Source: Paraburkholderia sp. (lineage in GTDB: Bacteria > Pseudomonadota > Gammaproteobacteria > Burkholderiales > Burkholderiaceae). From it: DNA of 64,000 bases. Below, one piece after another: positions 8,869-16,813 of this stretch. The number at the start of each line of letters is the position of its first letter. Positions within the stretch are counted from its first letter, which is position 1. A program made the translations under genes and the position numbers. The stretch is taken from the NCBI GenBank assembly GCA_031286755.1, contig JAITTX010000306.1, positions 16,259 through 80,258 on the forward strand. The letters are read 5' to 3'. The notes under the pieces were generated by a model. The model was given only the letters and a program-made list of their open reading frames with translations, was not told the DNA's origin and ran no database searches.

Positions 8869-9236
8869 GCGTCCTCCACCACCGAAAGGCTCGCGCCGTC
8901 GTTCAGGCCGGCTTCCAGCGCGAATGGGTCCACGCCGTCGAGACAGCCCAGAGTCACGCGCCACCGCATGGGGTCCGTACGCGTCTGATGAAATGGATAG
9001 ATGCCGCAGTGCTTGCAGAAGTAGTGCCTGGCCACGCGCGTGTTGAATTGATAGAGCGTAAGGGCATCCGCGCCGCTCACGATGGTGAGTTCACCGGCGG
9101 CAAACGGCGGCGACATGAGCGCGCCCTTGCGGCGGCACAGGCTGCAATTGCAGCGCGAGGCGGGCGTGAGCGCGGTGCGGACCTCGAAGCGCACGGCCCC
9201 GCAGTGACACGATCCGTGCAGCGTTGCGGCGTTCAT
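8865..9236 (-). CDS. GFA / DUF636-family zinc protein
   Basis: This 123-aa protein belongs to the Mss4-fold family named after glutathione-dependent formaldehyde-activating enzyme. Zinc ligands are visible in SCHCGAVRFEV, CNCSLCRRKGA and HYFCKHCGIYPFH. Most family members have no proven activity, so formaldehyde handling should not be assumed. AGGGAG precedes ATG 9236. It heads a leftward unit with the small membrane protein and the two-component genes. Confidence 0.88.
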   Translation of the reverse strand: MNAATLHGSCHCGAVRFEVRTALTPASRCNCSLCRRKGALMSPPFAAGELTIVSGADALTLYQFNTRVARHYFCKHCGIYPFHQTRTDPMRWRVTLGCLDGVDPFALEAGLNDGASLSVVEDA

Positions 9237-9476
9237 GGTGCGTTCTCCCTGATGTGTCAATGGCGATGGATGCTTTATAGCGCAGCGCGCGCGGCGCCAT
9301 GTATCCCAATGTATCTGCCTGGACGGCCGATACAAAACATTGCACGCGCACGCCAATTTTCGGGCTCCGGCCTGGGGCTCCGGCATCGCGCAGAACGCAC
9401 GGTATCAGAATCGCATGGCTTGCATGCCCACGGTGGCATCGTCGAGAATGGACGCACCCTCACTCATCGCACCGCC

Positions 9477-10211
9477 ATGAAAATCGCCGCCCTCTCGGAC
9501 ATTCACGGCAATCTCGCCGCGCTCGACGCCGTACTGCGCCACATCCGCTCGCAGGGCGCGGACCTGATCGTCAATCTCGGCGACATCGTGTCCGGATCGC
9601 TCTGGCCAGCCGAAACGGCCGACCGGTTGATGGCGCTCGATCTGCCCGCCATCCGCGGCAATCACGAGCGGCAATTGCTTGCCGGCGACATCGGGAGCAT
9701 GAGGCAGTCCGACCGCTTCGCGCGCGCGGCGTTGCGCGCCGATCAGCTCGACTGGATCGCAGGGCTGCCGGCGACGCTGCGCATTGCCGGCGACGTGCTG
9801 ATGGTCCACGGCACACCGGCGAGCGATCTCGACTTTTTTCTGGAAACCGTGAACGAACAAGGATGCCGCGCCGCCACCCAGGAAGAAGTCGAGCAGCGCG
9901 CGGGCCATGGCGCCGAGCGCCTGATTCTTTGCGGGCATACGCACGTGCCGCGCAGCGCGACCCTCGGCGATGGACGCCTCGTCGTCAATCCGGGCAGCGT
10001 GGGACTCCAGGCCTACGACGACGACCAGCCGTGGCCGTATCGCATCGAAACGGGCTCGCCGCATGCGCGCTATGCCAGCGTCACGCGCACGAAAGCGGGA
10101 TGGAGCGTGGAATTCCATACGGTCGAATACGACTGGAACGGCGCGGCGGATCAGGCGCGCGCCAATGGGCGGCCAGAATGGGAGATGGCGTTGCGTGAGG
10201 GGCGTTGTTGA
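9477..10211 (+). CDS. Calcineurin-like metallophosphoesterase
   Basis: This 244-aa two-metal phosphoesterase has all the usual signatures in order: SDIHGN at residues 7-12, LGDIV, GNHER, a VHGTP stretch, and GHTHVP followed by NPGSVG. The layout matches YfcE/MJ0936-like phosphodiesterases. The natural substrate is unknown. ATG 9477 gives the expected beta-strand start MKIAALSDIHGN. It stands alone between oppositely oriented genes. Confidence 0.92.
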   Translation: MKIAALSDIHGNLAALDAVLRHIRSQGADLIVNLGDIVSGSLWPAETADRLMALDLPAIRGNHERQLLAGDIGSMRQSDRFARAALRADQLDWIAGLPATLRIAGDVLMVHGTPASDLDFFLETVNEQGCRAATQEEVEQRAGHGAERLILCGHTHVPRSATLGDGRLVVNPGSVGLQAYDDDQPWPYRIETGSPHARYASVTRTKAGWSVEFHTVEYDWNGAADQARANGRPEWEMALREGRC

Positions 10212-10260
10212 TCTCCGGACAAGGCGTCAGCCTGAACCGCGCAAAGCTCTGCGCATAGCG

Positions 10261-11481
10261 CTAGCCTGGCGCCGCCCGCCTCGCCAGCGCCCGAACCGCC
10301 ACCGCCGCCGCGGCAATGCCGGACGCCGCGCCCACTACGAGCGCCCAGCGCGGCCCCCAGTGGTCCGCCACCCAGCCCACGATCGGCGCCCCAACAGGCG
10401 TGCCGCCCAGCGCCACGGCCAGGCGTATCGCCATCACGCGCCCGCGCATCGATGGCTCGGTGGACAGTTGCATCAGGCTATTGGTCTCGGTCGTCAAGGT
10501 CAGCGCCGCAATGCCGATCAGCACCAGCGCCGCGCCAAACCAGCCGTAGCTCGGCGCGAGCGCAGCCAGCCCGCAGCCGATGCCGAACACCGCCGACGCA
10601 ATCAGGAGCGAGCCAAAGCGCGGGTTGCTGCGATGCGCGCCGAACAGCGCGCCTGTCACCGTCCCCACCGCCATCAGCGAGGAAAGCAGGCCATAGCCGC
10701 CCGCATCGGCATGAAAGACGCGCACGGCCATGGTGGAAATGAAGATCGGGAAATTGAGGCCGAACGTGCCGATCAGAAACAGCATCACCACGATGGCCTT
10801 GAGATCCGGACGCGCCCACACATAGCGAAAGCCCGCCACGAGGCTACCCTTCGCGGGCGTCGCTCGCGCGCGCACGCGCAACTCCTGCGCGCGCAGCCGC
10901 GTGAGCGAGATCAGCACCGCCACGAACGACAGGCCGTTGAGCACGAATGCCCAGCCCACGCCCACCGAAGCGATCACCACGCCCGCCACCGCAGGGCCGA
11001 TCATGCGCGCGGCGTTGAACGAGGTTGAATTGAGCGCCACGGCGTTGGCCAGGTCGGCGTCGCCAACCAGTTCGGAGACGAAGGTCTGGCGCACCGGCGA
11101 ATCGAACGCCGTGGTGCTGCCGAACAGAAACGCGAAGACATAGACATGCCAGAGCCGCACCGCGCCGGTGATCGTGAGCACGCCCAGTGCAAGCGCGAGC
11201 AGGCCCAGCGTGGCCTGCGTGATCATCAGCAGACGCCGCTGATTCATGTGGTCGGCGGCATAGCCCGACCAGGGCAGAAAGAGCATCTGCGGCCCGAACT
11301 GCAAGCCCATGACCACGCCCACCGCCGCCGCGCTGTGGTGCGTGAGGCCCGTGAGCACGAGCCAGTCCTGCGCGGTGCGCTGCATCCACGTGCCGATGTT
11401 GGACACCAGTGCGCCCGCCGCCCAGACGCGGTAATTGAAGCTGCGCAGCGAGCGGAACATACCTGTGGAGGAGTCGCTCAT
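10261..11481 (-). CDS. MFS exporter, DHA3-like
   Basis: This 406-aa inner-membrane protein has about twelve transmembrane segments. The start MSDSSTGMFRSLRSFNYRVWAAGALVSNIGTWMQ and the NQRRLLMITQ loop are typical of the DHA3/EntS-like exporter group, which includes siderophore and drug exporters. ATG 11481 is chosen because the fold begins there; upstream in-frame sequence has no membrane character. It is divergent from a second carrier of the same group at 12012. The substrate is unknown. Confidence 0.88.
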   Translation of the reverse strand: MSDSSTGMFRSLRSFNYRVWAAGALVSNIGTWMQRTAQDWLVLTGLTHHSAAAVGVVMGLQFGPQMLFLPWSGYAADHMNQRRLLMITQATLGLLALALGVLTITGAVRLWHVYVFAFLFGSTTAFDSPVRQTFVSELVGDADLANAVALNSTSFNAARMIGPAVAGVVIASVGVGWAFVLNGLSFVAVLISLTRLRAQELRVRARATPAKGSLVAGFRYVWARPDLKAIVVMLFLIGTFGLNFPIFISTMAVRVFHADAGGYGLLSSLMAVGTVTGALFGAHRSNPRFGSLLIASAVFGIGCGLAALAPSYGWFGAALVLIGIAALTLTTETNSLMQLSTEPSMRGRVMAIRLAVALGGTPVGAPIVGWVADHWGPRWALVVGAASGIAAAAVAVRALARRAAPG

Positions 11482-12011
11482 GGGCCGCGCCTTCAGTCTT
11501 GAACGCGCGGATCGAACTTGCCAACCGGCGCGCGCCATTCGGGTGCGGGCGCGTTGGCCAGTTCGGGAAGGGAATCGGCGTGTCGTTGGATCATGGACGC
11601 ATTCTACGGAATATGAGGTCAGCCTGGAAAGGCGGGCTTCATGCTTTGGCGCGGGATGTGGCGGCGCGGCGGCGTTGCGCGATGGCGCCGCGCAAGCTGT
11701 GCATGTGGACCGATACAGCAATATGCGCCAATGCTCATGTCGCCAGTCGCGACCGCGGAAGGATACCCATACGCGGATGCCTCCACGCGAGAGCGCACGC
11801 CGTTGAATTCGAAAAGCGCCATGAAGCATTTCCGTTGCAGTTCCAACCGGGGAATTGAACCACAAGAACCGGATAGCCCCACTCTCCGCGTGCCCATAGA
11901 CTCGATTCCAAAGCTCCAGACATATCACTTGCGCCATCCGGCGCGTCTGCCCCGAAACGAGTCATTCCACAGTACTACCAGGTAAATTAAACCGGCATCG
12001 GAAGAACCGCC
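11482..12011. other. 530-bp intergenic region between two MFS genes
   Basis: No intact gene is supported here. On the minus strand it holds a short reading frame resembling the start of a hexapeptide-repeat protein (see the pseudogene at 11690-11822). The rest should hold the promoters of the two divergent exporters, but no clear -35/-10 pair stands out. Confidence 0.6.
11690..11822 (-). pseudogene. Possible remnant of a gamma-carbonic-anhydrase-like (hexapeptide repeat) gene
   Basis: From ATG 11822 the minus strand reads MALFEFNGVRSRVEASAYGY, then PSAVATGDMSIGAYCCIGPHAQ. This is the N-terminal pattern of PaaY/gamma-carbonic-anhydrase-like left-handed beta-helix proteins: a short strand, V-x-x-S-A, then turns ending ...IGAxxxIGPxAxL. 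After about 44 residues the frame turns into Arg/Pro-rich sequence and ends, while a shifted frame continues with LRGAIAQ. No later coils of the helix are visible. I read it as a 5' fragment left by frameshift and deletion; chance similarity remains possible. Confidence 0.45.
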
Positions 12012-13265
12012 ATGAACAATCCGCACACGCAATCCGTCGTCAATCGACTCTCTCACGCGAGCCTCGCCGCGCAGTTCAGCGAGCAGATGACCATTGCCGT
12101 CATTCCGATCGCCGCCGTCGTGGCCTTCAACGCCACGGCACAGCAAACCGCCGCGCTGCAGGCCGTCAACACGCTGCCGTTCCTGCTGCTCTCGCTGCCG
12201 GCCGGCGTGATTGCCGACCGCATGCGCCGCAAGCATCTCATGGTCGTGACTGAGCTTCTGCGCGCCGCCGCCCTCTTCGTATTGTTCGCGCTGTTCTCGC
12301 GTCATGCGCTCACGCTCGTCACGCTGGGCGCATTGGGATTCGCCATCGCCACCGGCACCGTGGTGTTCAGCGTGGCGGCGCCCTCGCTCGTGGCCGCGCT
12401 CGTCGACACCAGCGGCCTGCTCGCCGCCAACCGGCGCCTGGAGATCGCGCGCAGCATCGCCTATACGGCGGGGCCATCGGTGGGCGGCATGCTTGCCGGC
12501 TGGGGTTCCGGTGTGTTCGCCTTTCTCGCCGCATTCACGCTCTCGCTCGTGAGCGCGGGCTTCATGGCGCGCTTGCCCCGCGAGGCGCGCCGCGCGCCTT
12601 CGGGCCGGCACGTCGCCCAGGAACTCGCGGACGGCCTGCGTTTCATCGGCGGCAACCCCTGGCTGCGCCCCATCGTTGCGACAGCGTTCGTATTCAACAC
12701 GTCGTGGTTTCTGCTGCTTTCCGTGTTCGCGTGGTACGCGATCCATCGGCTTGCATTCAGCGCCTCGGAGGTGGGTTTCGCGCTGGGCGTCTACGGATTC
12801 GGCATGATCGCGGGCGCGTTTCTCTACCCGGGTCTCGCGAAGCGGCTCGCGTTCGGCCGGCAAATCCTGCTGGGTCCGTCGTGCGCCGCCATCGCCGCCG
12901 TGCTCATGGCCTGCAGCACGCTCGTGCATGCGAAGGCGTCGGCATCGCCCGTATTCGCGGCGTTCTTTCTGTTCGGCTTCGGGCCCATCGTGTGGACGAT
13001 CTCCACCACCTCGCTACGCCAGATCGTCACGCCCGGGCACCTCATCGCGCGGGTTTCCTCGGTGATCATGATGGCGACGGCCGGCGCGCGGCCGCTTGGC
13101 GCCCTGCTGGGCGCGTGGCTGAGCACGCGCTTTGGCATCGGCAGTTGCCTCGTGGGGGTGCTGATCGGCTTCGGCGCGCAGCTTGCGATCATCGTGTTCT
13201 CGCAGCCCGTGCGCCTGCGCTCGATCACCACGCTGAACGAGGCACCCGCGACCGCCGCGGCCTGA
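12012..13265 (+). CDS. MFS exporter, DHA3-like
   Basis: This 417-aa carrier has about twelve predicted transmembrane helices. It opens with HASLAAQFSEQMTIAVIPIAAV, contains the motif-A-like loop GVIADRMRRKHLMVV, and ends in a short polar tail. Its closest general resemblance is to EntS-like efflux proteins, the same group as the divergent carrier ending at 11481. Substrate and regulation are not visible. It converges on the Ldh2-family gene, with a 24-bp palindrome in the gap. Confidence 0.88.
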   Translation: MNNPHTQSVVNRLSHASLAAQFSEQMTIAVIPIAAVVAFNATAQQTAALQAVNTLPFLLLSLPAGVIADRMRRKHLMVVTELLRAAALFVLFALFSRHALTLVTLGALGFAIATGTVVFSVAAPSLVAALVDTSGLLAANRRLEIARSIAYTAGPSVGGMLAGWGSGVFAFLAAFTLSLVSAGFMARLPREARRAPSGRHVAQELADGLRFIGGNPWLRPIVATAFVFNTSWFLLLSVFAWYAIHRLAFSASEVGFALGVYGFGMIAGAFLYPGLAKRLAFGRQILLGPSCAAIAAVLMACSTLVHAKASASPVFAAFFLFGFGPIVWTISTTSLRQIVTPGHLIARVSSVIMMATAGARPLGALLGAWLSTRFGIGSCLVGVLIGFGAQLAIIVFSQPVRLRSITTLNEAPATAAA

Positions 13266-13337
13266 GCCATTCCGTGGGCCGCCCGTCTCCGCAAATATCG
13301 CCGGCAAGCCCAATTAGCGGAAATCGCCAAATTTGCA

Positions 13338-13361
13338 ATAAATCTCCACGTGGAGATTTAT
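13338..13361. repeat. Perfect 24-bp palindrome between convergent genes
   Basis: Two uninterrupted 12-bp arms (ATAAATCTCCAC and its complement) meet at a CACGTG centre. The palindrome lies between the ends of the MFS gene (13265) and the Ldh2-family gene (stop at 13378). It could form a hairpin acting as a two-way transcription barrier, although T-runs on either side are short. It could also be a protein-binding site. Confidence 0.7.
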
Positions 13362-13377
13362 ATGGGGCACGATCGAA

Positions 13378-14400
13378 TCAGTCGAACAGCCTCATGACAT
13401 CGTCGTAAAGCGCCTGCGGAATGCGCACGCCATCGCGCTCACTGCGCTCGCGCGCCTCGAAGCGCCGCTGCGAAGGCAAGCGCGCGCCCTGCCCGACCAC
13501 GGCCGCAAACAGCCGCTCGGCCCGGGCCTGCCCCGCCGCATAATCCGCGCCGAGAAAGCGGCGCGGATCGATCGCGATCACCAGTTCGCCGTGGCACGGG
13601 CTTGCCCCCGCGCCCCCGTCGAAGGCCTGCGACTCCATGCTCGTGAGATCGCCGATCAGCGCGCCCGCGAGCAGTTCCACCATGGCCGCCAGCGCCGAGC
13701 CCTTGTGGCCGCCGAAGGTCTGCATCGCGCCTTCCAGCGCGGCGCGCGCGTCCGTGGTGGGCTTGCCCTCGCTGTCGATGGCCCAATGATCGGGAATGGG
13801 CTTGCCTTCGCGCGCGTGCAGTTCGATATCGCCGCGCGCAATCGCGCTGGTCGCGAAGTCGAAGACGAACGGATGCCCGTGCTCGCGCGGCCAGGCAAAG
13901 GCAATGGGATTGGTGCCGAACACGCCGCGCGTGCCGCCAGCCGGCGCGACCCAGCTATGGCTCGGGTTCATCGCGAGGCCCACCAGGCCTTGCGCCGCAA
14001 TCGCCTCCACCTCGGGCCATAGCGCCGAAAAATGAAAGCAGCGATTGATGGCCATCGCAGCCAGACCTTGTGTGCGGGCCTTTTCCGCCAGCACCGGCAA
14101 GCCCGTCTCGAAGGCGAGCAATGAAAAGCCATAATGCGCATCCACGGCGAGCACGCCCGGCGACACATCGCGCAAGGTGGGCTCCGCGCGCGGATCGACC
14201 TTGCCGCTGCGCACGGAGCGCACGCAGCCGAGCAAACGATAGATGCCGTGCGAATGGCATTCGTCGCGCTGCCCCTGGGTGATGACGCGCGCGATCGCCT
14301 CGGCGTGCGCGGCCGAAAGGCCGTGATGCATGAGCGCCTTGCGTGCCAATGCGAAGAGTTCATCGAGCGAAAGCACGACGCCCGGTTGTTGATTAGTCAT
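13378..14400 (-). CDS. lhpD: Ldh2/DpkA-family NAD(P)H imine reductase, probable delta1-pyrroline-2-carboxylate reductase
   Basis: This 340-aa protein belongs to the malate/L-lactate/ureidoglycolate dehydrogenase family, which also contains the DpkA and LhpD reductases of cyclic imino acids. Visible hallmarks are QRDECHSHGIYRLLGCVR near residue 45, AINRCFHFSALWPEVE, and APAGGTRGVFGTNPIAFAWP. The position at the end of a hydroxyproline catabolic cluster favours LhpD (delta1-pyrroline-2-carboxylate to proline) over a malate or lactate dehydrogenase. It lies downstream of the terminator that closes the deaminase gene, so it probably has its own promoter. Confidence 0.8.
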   Translation of the reverse strand: MTNQQPGVVLSLDELFALARKALMHHGLSAAHAEAIARVITQGQRDECHSHGIYRLLGCVRSVRSGKVDPRAEPTLRDVSPGVLAVDAHYGFSLLAFETGLPVLAEKARTQGLAAMAINRCFHFSALWPEVEAIAAQGLVGLAMNPSHSWVAPAGGTRGVFGTNPIAFAWPREHGHPFVFDFATSAIARGDIELHAREGKPIPDHWAIDSEGKPTTDARAALEGAMQTFGGHKGSALAAMVELLAGALIGDLTSMESQAFDGGAGASPCHGELVIAIDPRRFLGADYAAGQARAERLFAAVVGQGARLPSQRRFEARERSERDGVRIPQALYDDVMRLFD

Positions 14401-14577
14401 CCCTATTTCCTCATCGGTCGATCACGCGATTCCCGCGCCTCGTGAGCCCGGGCGGGTTGCCCTCGCGCAGCGCCATGGGCGGCCAATCATCCGGCCAGTC
14501 GCGATATGAAACCGGGAACGGGAAGCGCTCGATCAGCGGCTGGCCAGCGATGCTCCTGGTGCCGCCGCAAAAAAATA

Positions 14578-14600
14578 AACCGGGCCGGCGAGGCCCGGTT
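14578..14600 (-). terminator. Rho-independent terminator after the DapA-family gene
   Basis: A 9-bp perfect stem (AACCGGGCC / GGCCCGGTT) with a 5-base loop is followed, reading leftward, by TATTTTTTTG. It lies about 75 bases past the stop of the deaminase gene, the expected place for ending the hydroxyproline operon. Confidence 0.88.
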
Positions 14601-14676
14601 CAAAACGAATGGGAAGGCAACCGCCGCGCCCGCCTTGATCCAGCGGGCAGGCTGCGGCTTGCGCCGCACGCGGGCT

Positions 14677-15597
14677 TCAGAGCCCCACGTCGGGCAGTTG
14701 CGGGCGCGTCGCGAGCGCCTTTTCCATCACCGCTTTCACGTGCGCGAGCGCCTCGCCTTCCAGCGCGAGCCGCGGCGCACGCGTGAGCGCGCTGCCACGG
14801 CCCACGAGTTCTTCGCACAGCTTGATGCACTGCACGAGGTCGGGGCGCGCGTCAAGATGCAGCAGCGGCATGAACCAGTGATAGAGCGCGAGCGCTTCGT
14901 CGAAACGCTTTTGCTTCGCGAGGCGGAACAGCGTCTCGCCTTCCTTCGGAAACACGTTCGACATGCCCGAGACCCAGCCCTGCGCGCCCACGGCAATGCT
15001 CTCGACCACCACGTCGTCGAGGCCCGCGAACAACACGAAGCGGTCGCCCACGGCGTTGCGCAGGTCGATGAAGCGGCTCGTGTCGCCCGACGAATCCTTG
15101 AAGCAGACGATGTTCTCGCAATCCTGAATGGCGATCAGCACGTCGGGCGTGACGTCGTTCTTGTAGACGGGCGGGTTGTTGTAGACCATCACCGGCAGGT
15201 CGGTGCTCGACGCCACCGCGCGAAAGTGCGCGGCGGTCTCGTGCGGCTTGGCCGAGTACACGAGCGCCGGCATCACCATCACGCCGTCCACGCCCACGCG
15301 CTGCGCCTCGCGCACGGTCTGGCGCGCGAACTCGGTGGTGAACTCGGCCACGCCCGCGATCACCGGCACCTTGCCGCCCGCCGCATCGCGCGCGGCCTCG
15401 ATCACGGACAGTTTCTCGCTGGTGTTGAGCGAGGTGTTCTCGCCCACCGTGCCGCAGACCACGAGGCCCGACACGCCATCCTTGACGAGGTTGCTCACCA
15501 CCCGGTGGGTCGCCTCGATATCGACCGAGAAGTCCGGCTTGAACTGGGTGCTGACGGCGGGAAACACCCCGCTCCATTGGATAGCGTTGCGGCTCAC
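14677..15597 (-). CDS. lhpC: DapA-family delta1-pyrroline-4-hydroxy-2-carboxylate deaminase
   Basis: This cytoplasmic class I aldolase-fold enzyme is predicted to convert delta1-pyrroline-4-hydroxy-2-carboxylate to alpha-ketoglutarate semialdehyde and ammonia. The 306-aa protein has GTVGEN at residues 49-54, the catalytic Tyr139 (MVYNNPP) and the Schiff-base Lys167 (CFKDSSGD). The family also includes true dihydrodipicolinate synthases, but the surrounding epimerase and dehydrogenase genes point to the hydroxyproline enzyme. It is the last gene before the terminator. Confidence 0.85.
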   Translation of the reverse strand: MSRNAIQWSGVFPAVSTQFKPDFSVDIEATHRVVSNLVKDGVSGLVVCGTVGENTSLNTSEKLSVIEAARDAAGGKVPVIAGVAEFTTEFARQTVREAQRVGVDGVMVMPALVYSAKPHETAAHFRAVASSTDLPVMVYNNPPVYKNDVTPDVLIAIQDCENIVCFKDSSGDTSRFIDLRNAVGDRFVLFAGLDDVVVESIAVGAQGWVSGMSNVFPKEGETLFRLAKQKRFDEALALYHWFMPLLHLDARPDLVQCIKLCEELVGRGSALTRAPRLALEGEALAHVKAVMEKALATRPQLPDVGL

Positions 15598-15814
15598 AGT
15601 GACAATCTCCTTCGTGGAATGAATCGCGCCAACACGGTGTGGCGATGTGAAGAAGTATCGCTATCCCGCGCCCGTAAAGCTTGGGGGCTTTCGCGACTCA
15701 GGAAGACGAAATCGGCACAGTGGAGCGCGCCGGCGCGAACGCGGGCGACGGGCATACGCGCCCGATCCGGGACAACCCCAGGAGATTCGCGCGCGAATCT
15801 TGCGCAGGCGGCAC

Positions 15815-15852
15815 GCTTGCGGGCTTGCGGGCTTGCGGGCTTGCGGGCTTGC
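15815..15852. repeat. Octamer tandem repeat GCTTGCGG
   Basis: Four exact copies of GCTTGCGG plus a six-base partial copy run head to tail from 15815 to 15852. They end just beyond the stop codon of the AraC-family gene, in its 3' untranslated region. This is a candidate slippage-prone repeat. Confidence 0.85.
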
Positions 15853-15856
15853 AAGC

Positions 15857-16642
15857 CTACGCGCCGCCGCGCCCCGCTTCGCCGGGCTGCGGATGCAGCA
15901 GCGCGCGGTACTGGCTCGGCGTGAGGCCCACCGTGGCCTTGAATTGCCGCGTAAACGCGCTGTGATCGTTATAGCCGCAGCGCGTGGCGACGTCGGTGAT
16001 GCTGAGTTCGCCGGCGAGCAATTCGGAGGCGGCGTCGAGCCGCGTCTTCAGCAGCATCTGGCGCGGCGTGAGATGGAAGATCTTGTGGAAATAGCGCTCG
16101 ATCTGCGCCACCGACATGTCGATCAGCGTGGCCAGATGCGAAAGCTTGAGCGGCTGCGCATAGTTGTCCTGGATGTATTTCGCGGCAACGGCGAGGCGCT
16201 GATACGCGGGATGCGTGCCCTCGGCCGCCTGCAGGTCGCGCGAGATGCCGGCCACGCCCAGCACGCGCCCTTGCGCGTCGTGCAGCGGCACCTTGGAAGT
16301 GAGGCACCAGCCCGGCTGGCGCCCCGGATAGAGATGCAATTCGAGCTGGTCGATGAGCCGGCTGTTCAGGCGCACGACGGCCTGGTCCTGCTCCGTGTAG
16401 ATGCGGCCGAAGCGCCGCGGGAAAACCTCTTCCGCAGTCTTGCCGAGCAGCGCGCGCTTGTCCTTGAAGCCGCAACGCGCCGCCAGCGTGAGGTTGGCGA
16501 TCACATAGCGCGCCTCGTGGTCTTTCACGAAGAAGACCACGTCGGGCATGGCGTCGAAGAGCGGTTCGAGCAGGGAGAAATGCGCCACCATCTGCGGCAG
16601 CGTCGTGTTTTCGTGGGCGGCGGGCAGAACCAGGGCGGGCAT
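15857..16642 (-). CDS. AraC-family regulator with N-terminal PAS domain
   Basis: This 261-aa regulator has a PAS-like sensor at residues about 20-135 (PDVVFFVKDHEARYVIANL, then GRVLGVAGISRD), and a two-helix-turn-helix AraC domain at about 160-255 (LSHLATLIDMSVAQIERYFH, then DVATRCGYNDHSAFTRQF). It sits inside the hydroxyproline cluster, where regulators of this kind (LhpR-like) respond to hydroxyproline. Ten-base direct repeats upstream of its start are candidate binding sites. Confidence 0.88.
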   Translation of the reverse strand: MPALVLPAAHENTTLPQMVAHFSLLEPLFDAMPDVVFFVKDHEARYVIANLTLAARCGFKDKRALLGKTAEEVFPRRFGRIYTEQDQAVVRLNSRLIDQLELHLYPGRQPGWCLTSKVPLHDAQGRVLGVAGISRDLQAAEGTHPAYQRLAVAAKYIQDNYAQPLKLSHLATLIDMSVAQIERYFHKIFHLTPRQMLLKTRLDAASELLAGELSITDVATRCGYNDHSAFTRQFKATVGLTPSQYRALLHPQPGEAGRGGA

Positions 16643-16744
16643 CGCGAAGCGGGTCGAGTCGGGATCCGCTCGATTATGCCCTCGCCATGCGGGCTTGCGT
16701 GCGCGAAAGAAAATCGGGCGGGGAAGGCGCGCGCCGCCCGGCGA

Positions 16745-16810
16745 CTGTGCAGATGCACAGGTCCGGCTCGATGCCCGCTTGTACCCGCTTGTACCTTGTG
16801 CCGCTCGTAC
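16745..16810. promoter_or_regulatory. Dyad and direct repeats upstream of the AraC-family gene
   Basis: Two structures lie in the 170-bp gap before the regulator gene. At 16745-16760 is CTGTGCAGATGCACAG, with perfect 7-bp arms. At 16775-16784 and 16785-16794 are two identical CCGCTTGTAC units, with a third, one base different (CCGCTCGTAC), at 16801-16810. Direct repeats in series are typical of AraC-family sites. Function is inferred. Confidence 0.5.
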
Positions 16811-16813
16811 CGC

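Noticed and set aside
13378-14400. Malate or L-lactate dehydrogenase
   Set aside because: The family label fits, but the neighbouring hydroxyproline genes favour an imine reductase of the LhpD/DpkA type.
14677-15597. Dihydrodipicolinate synthase for lysine biosynthesis
   Set aside because: Catalytic residues are shared across the family; location between hydroxyproline epimerase/dehydrogenase and reductase genes points to the catabolic deaminase.
15815-15852. CRISPR-like short repeats
   Set aside because: The 8-bp units are directly adjacent with no spacers and no cas genes are near; this is a simple tandem repeat.
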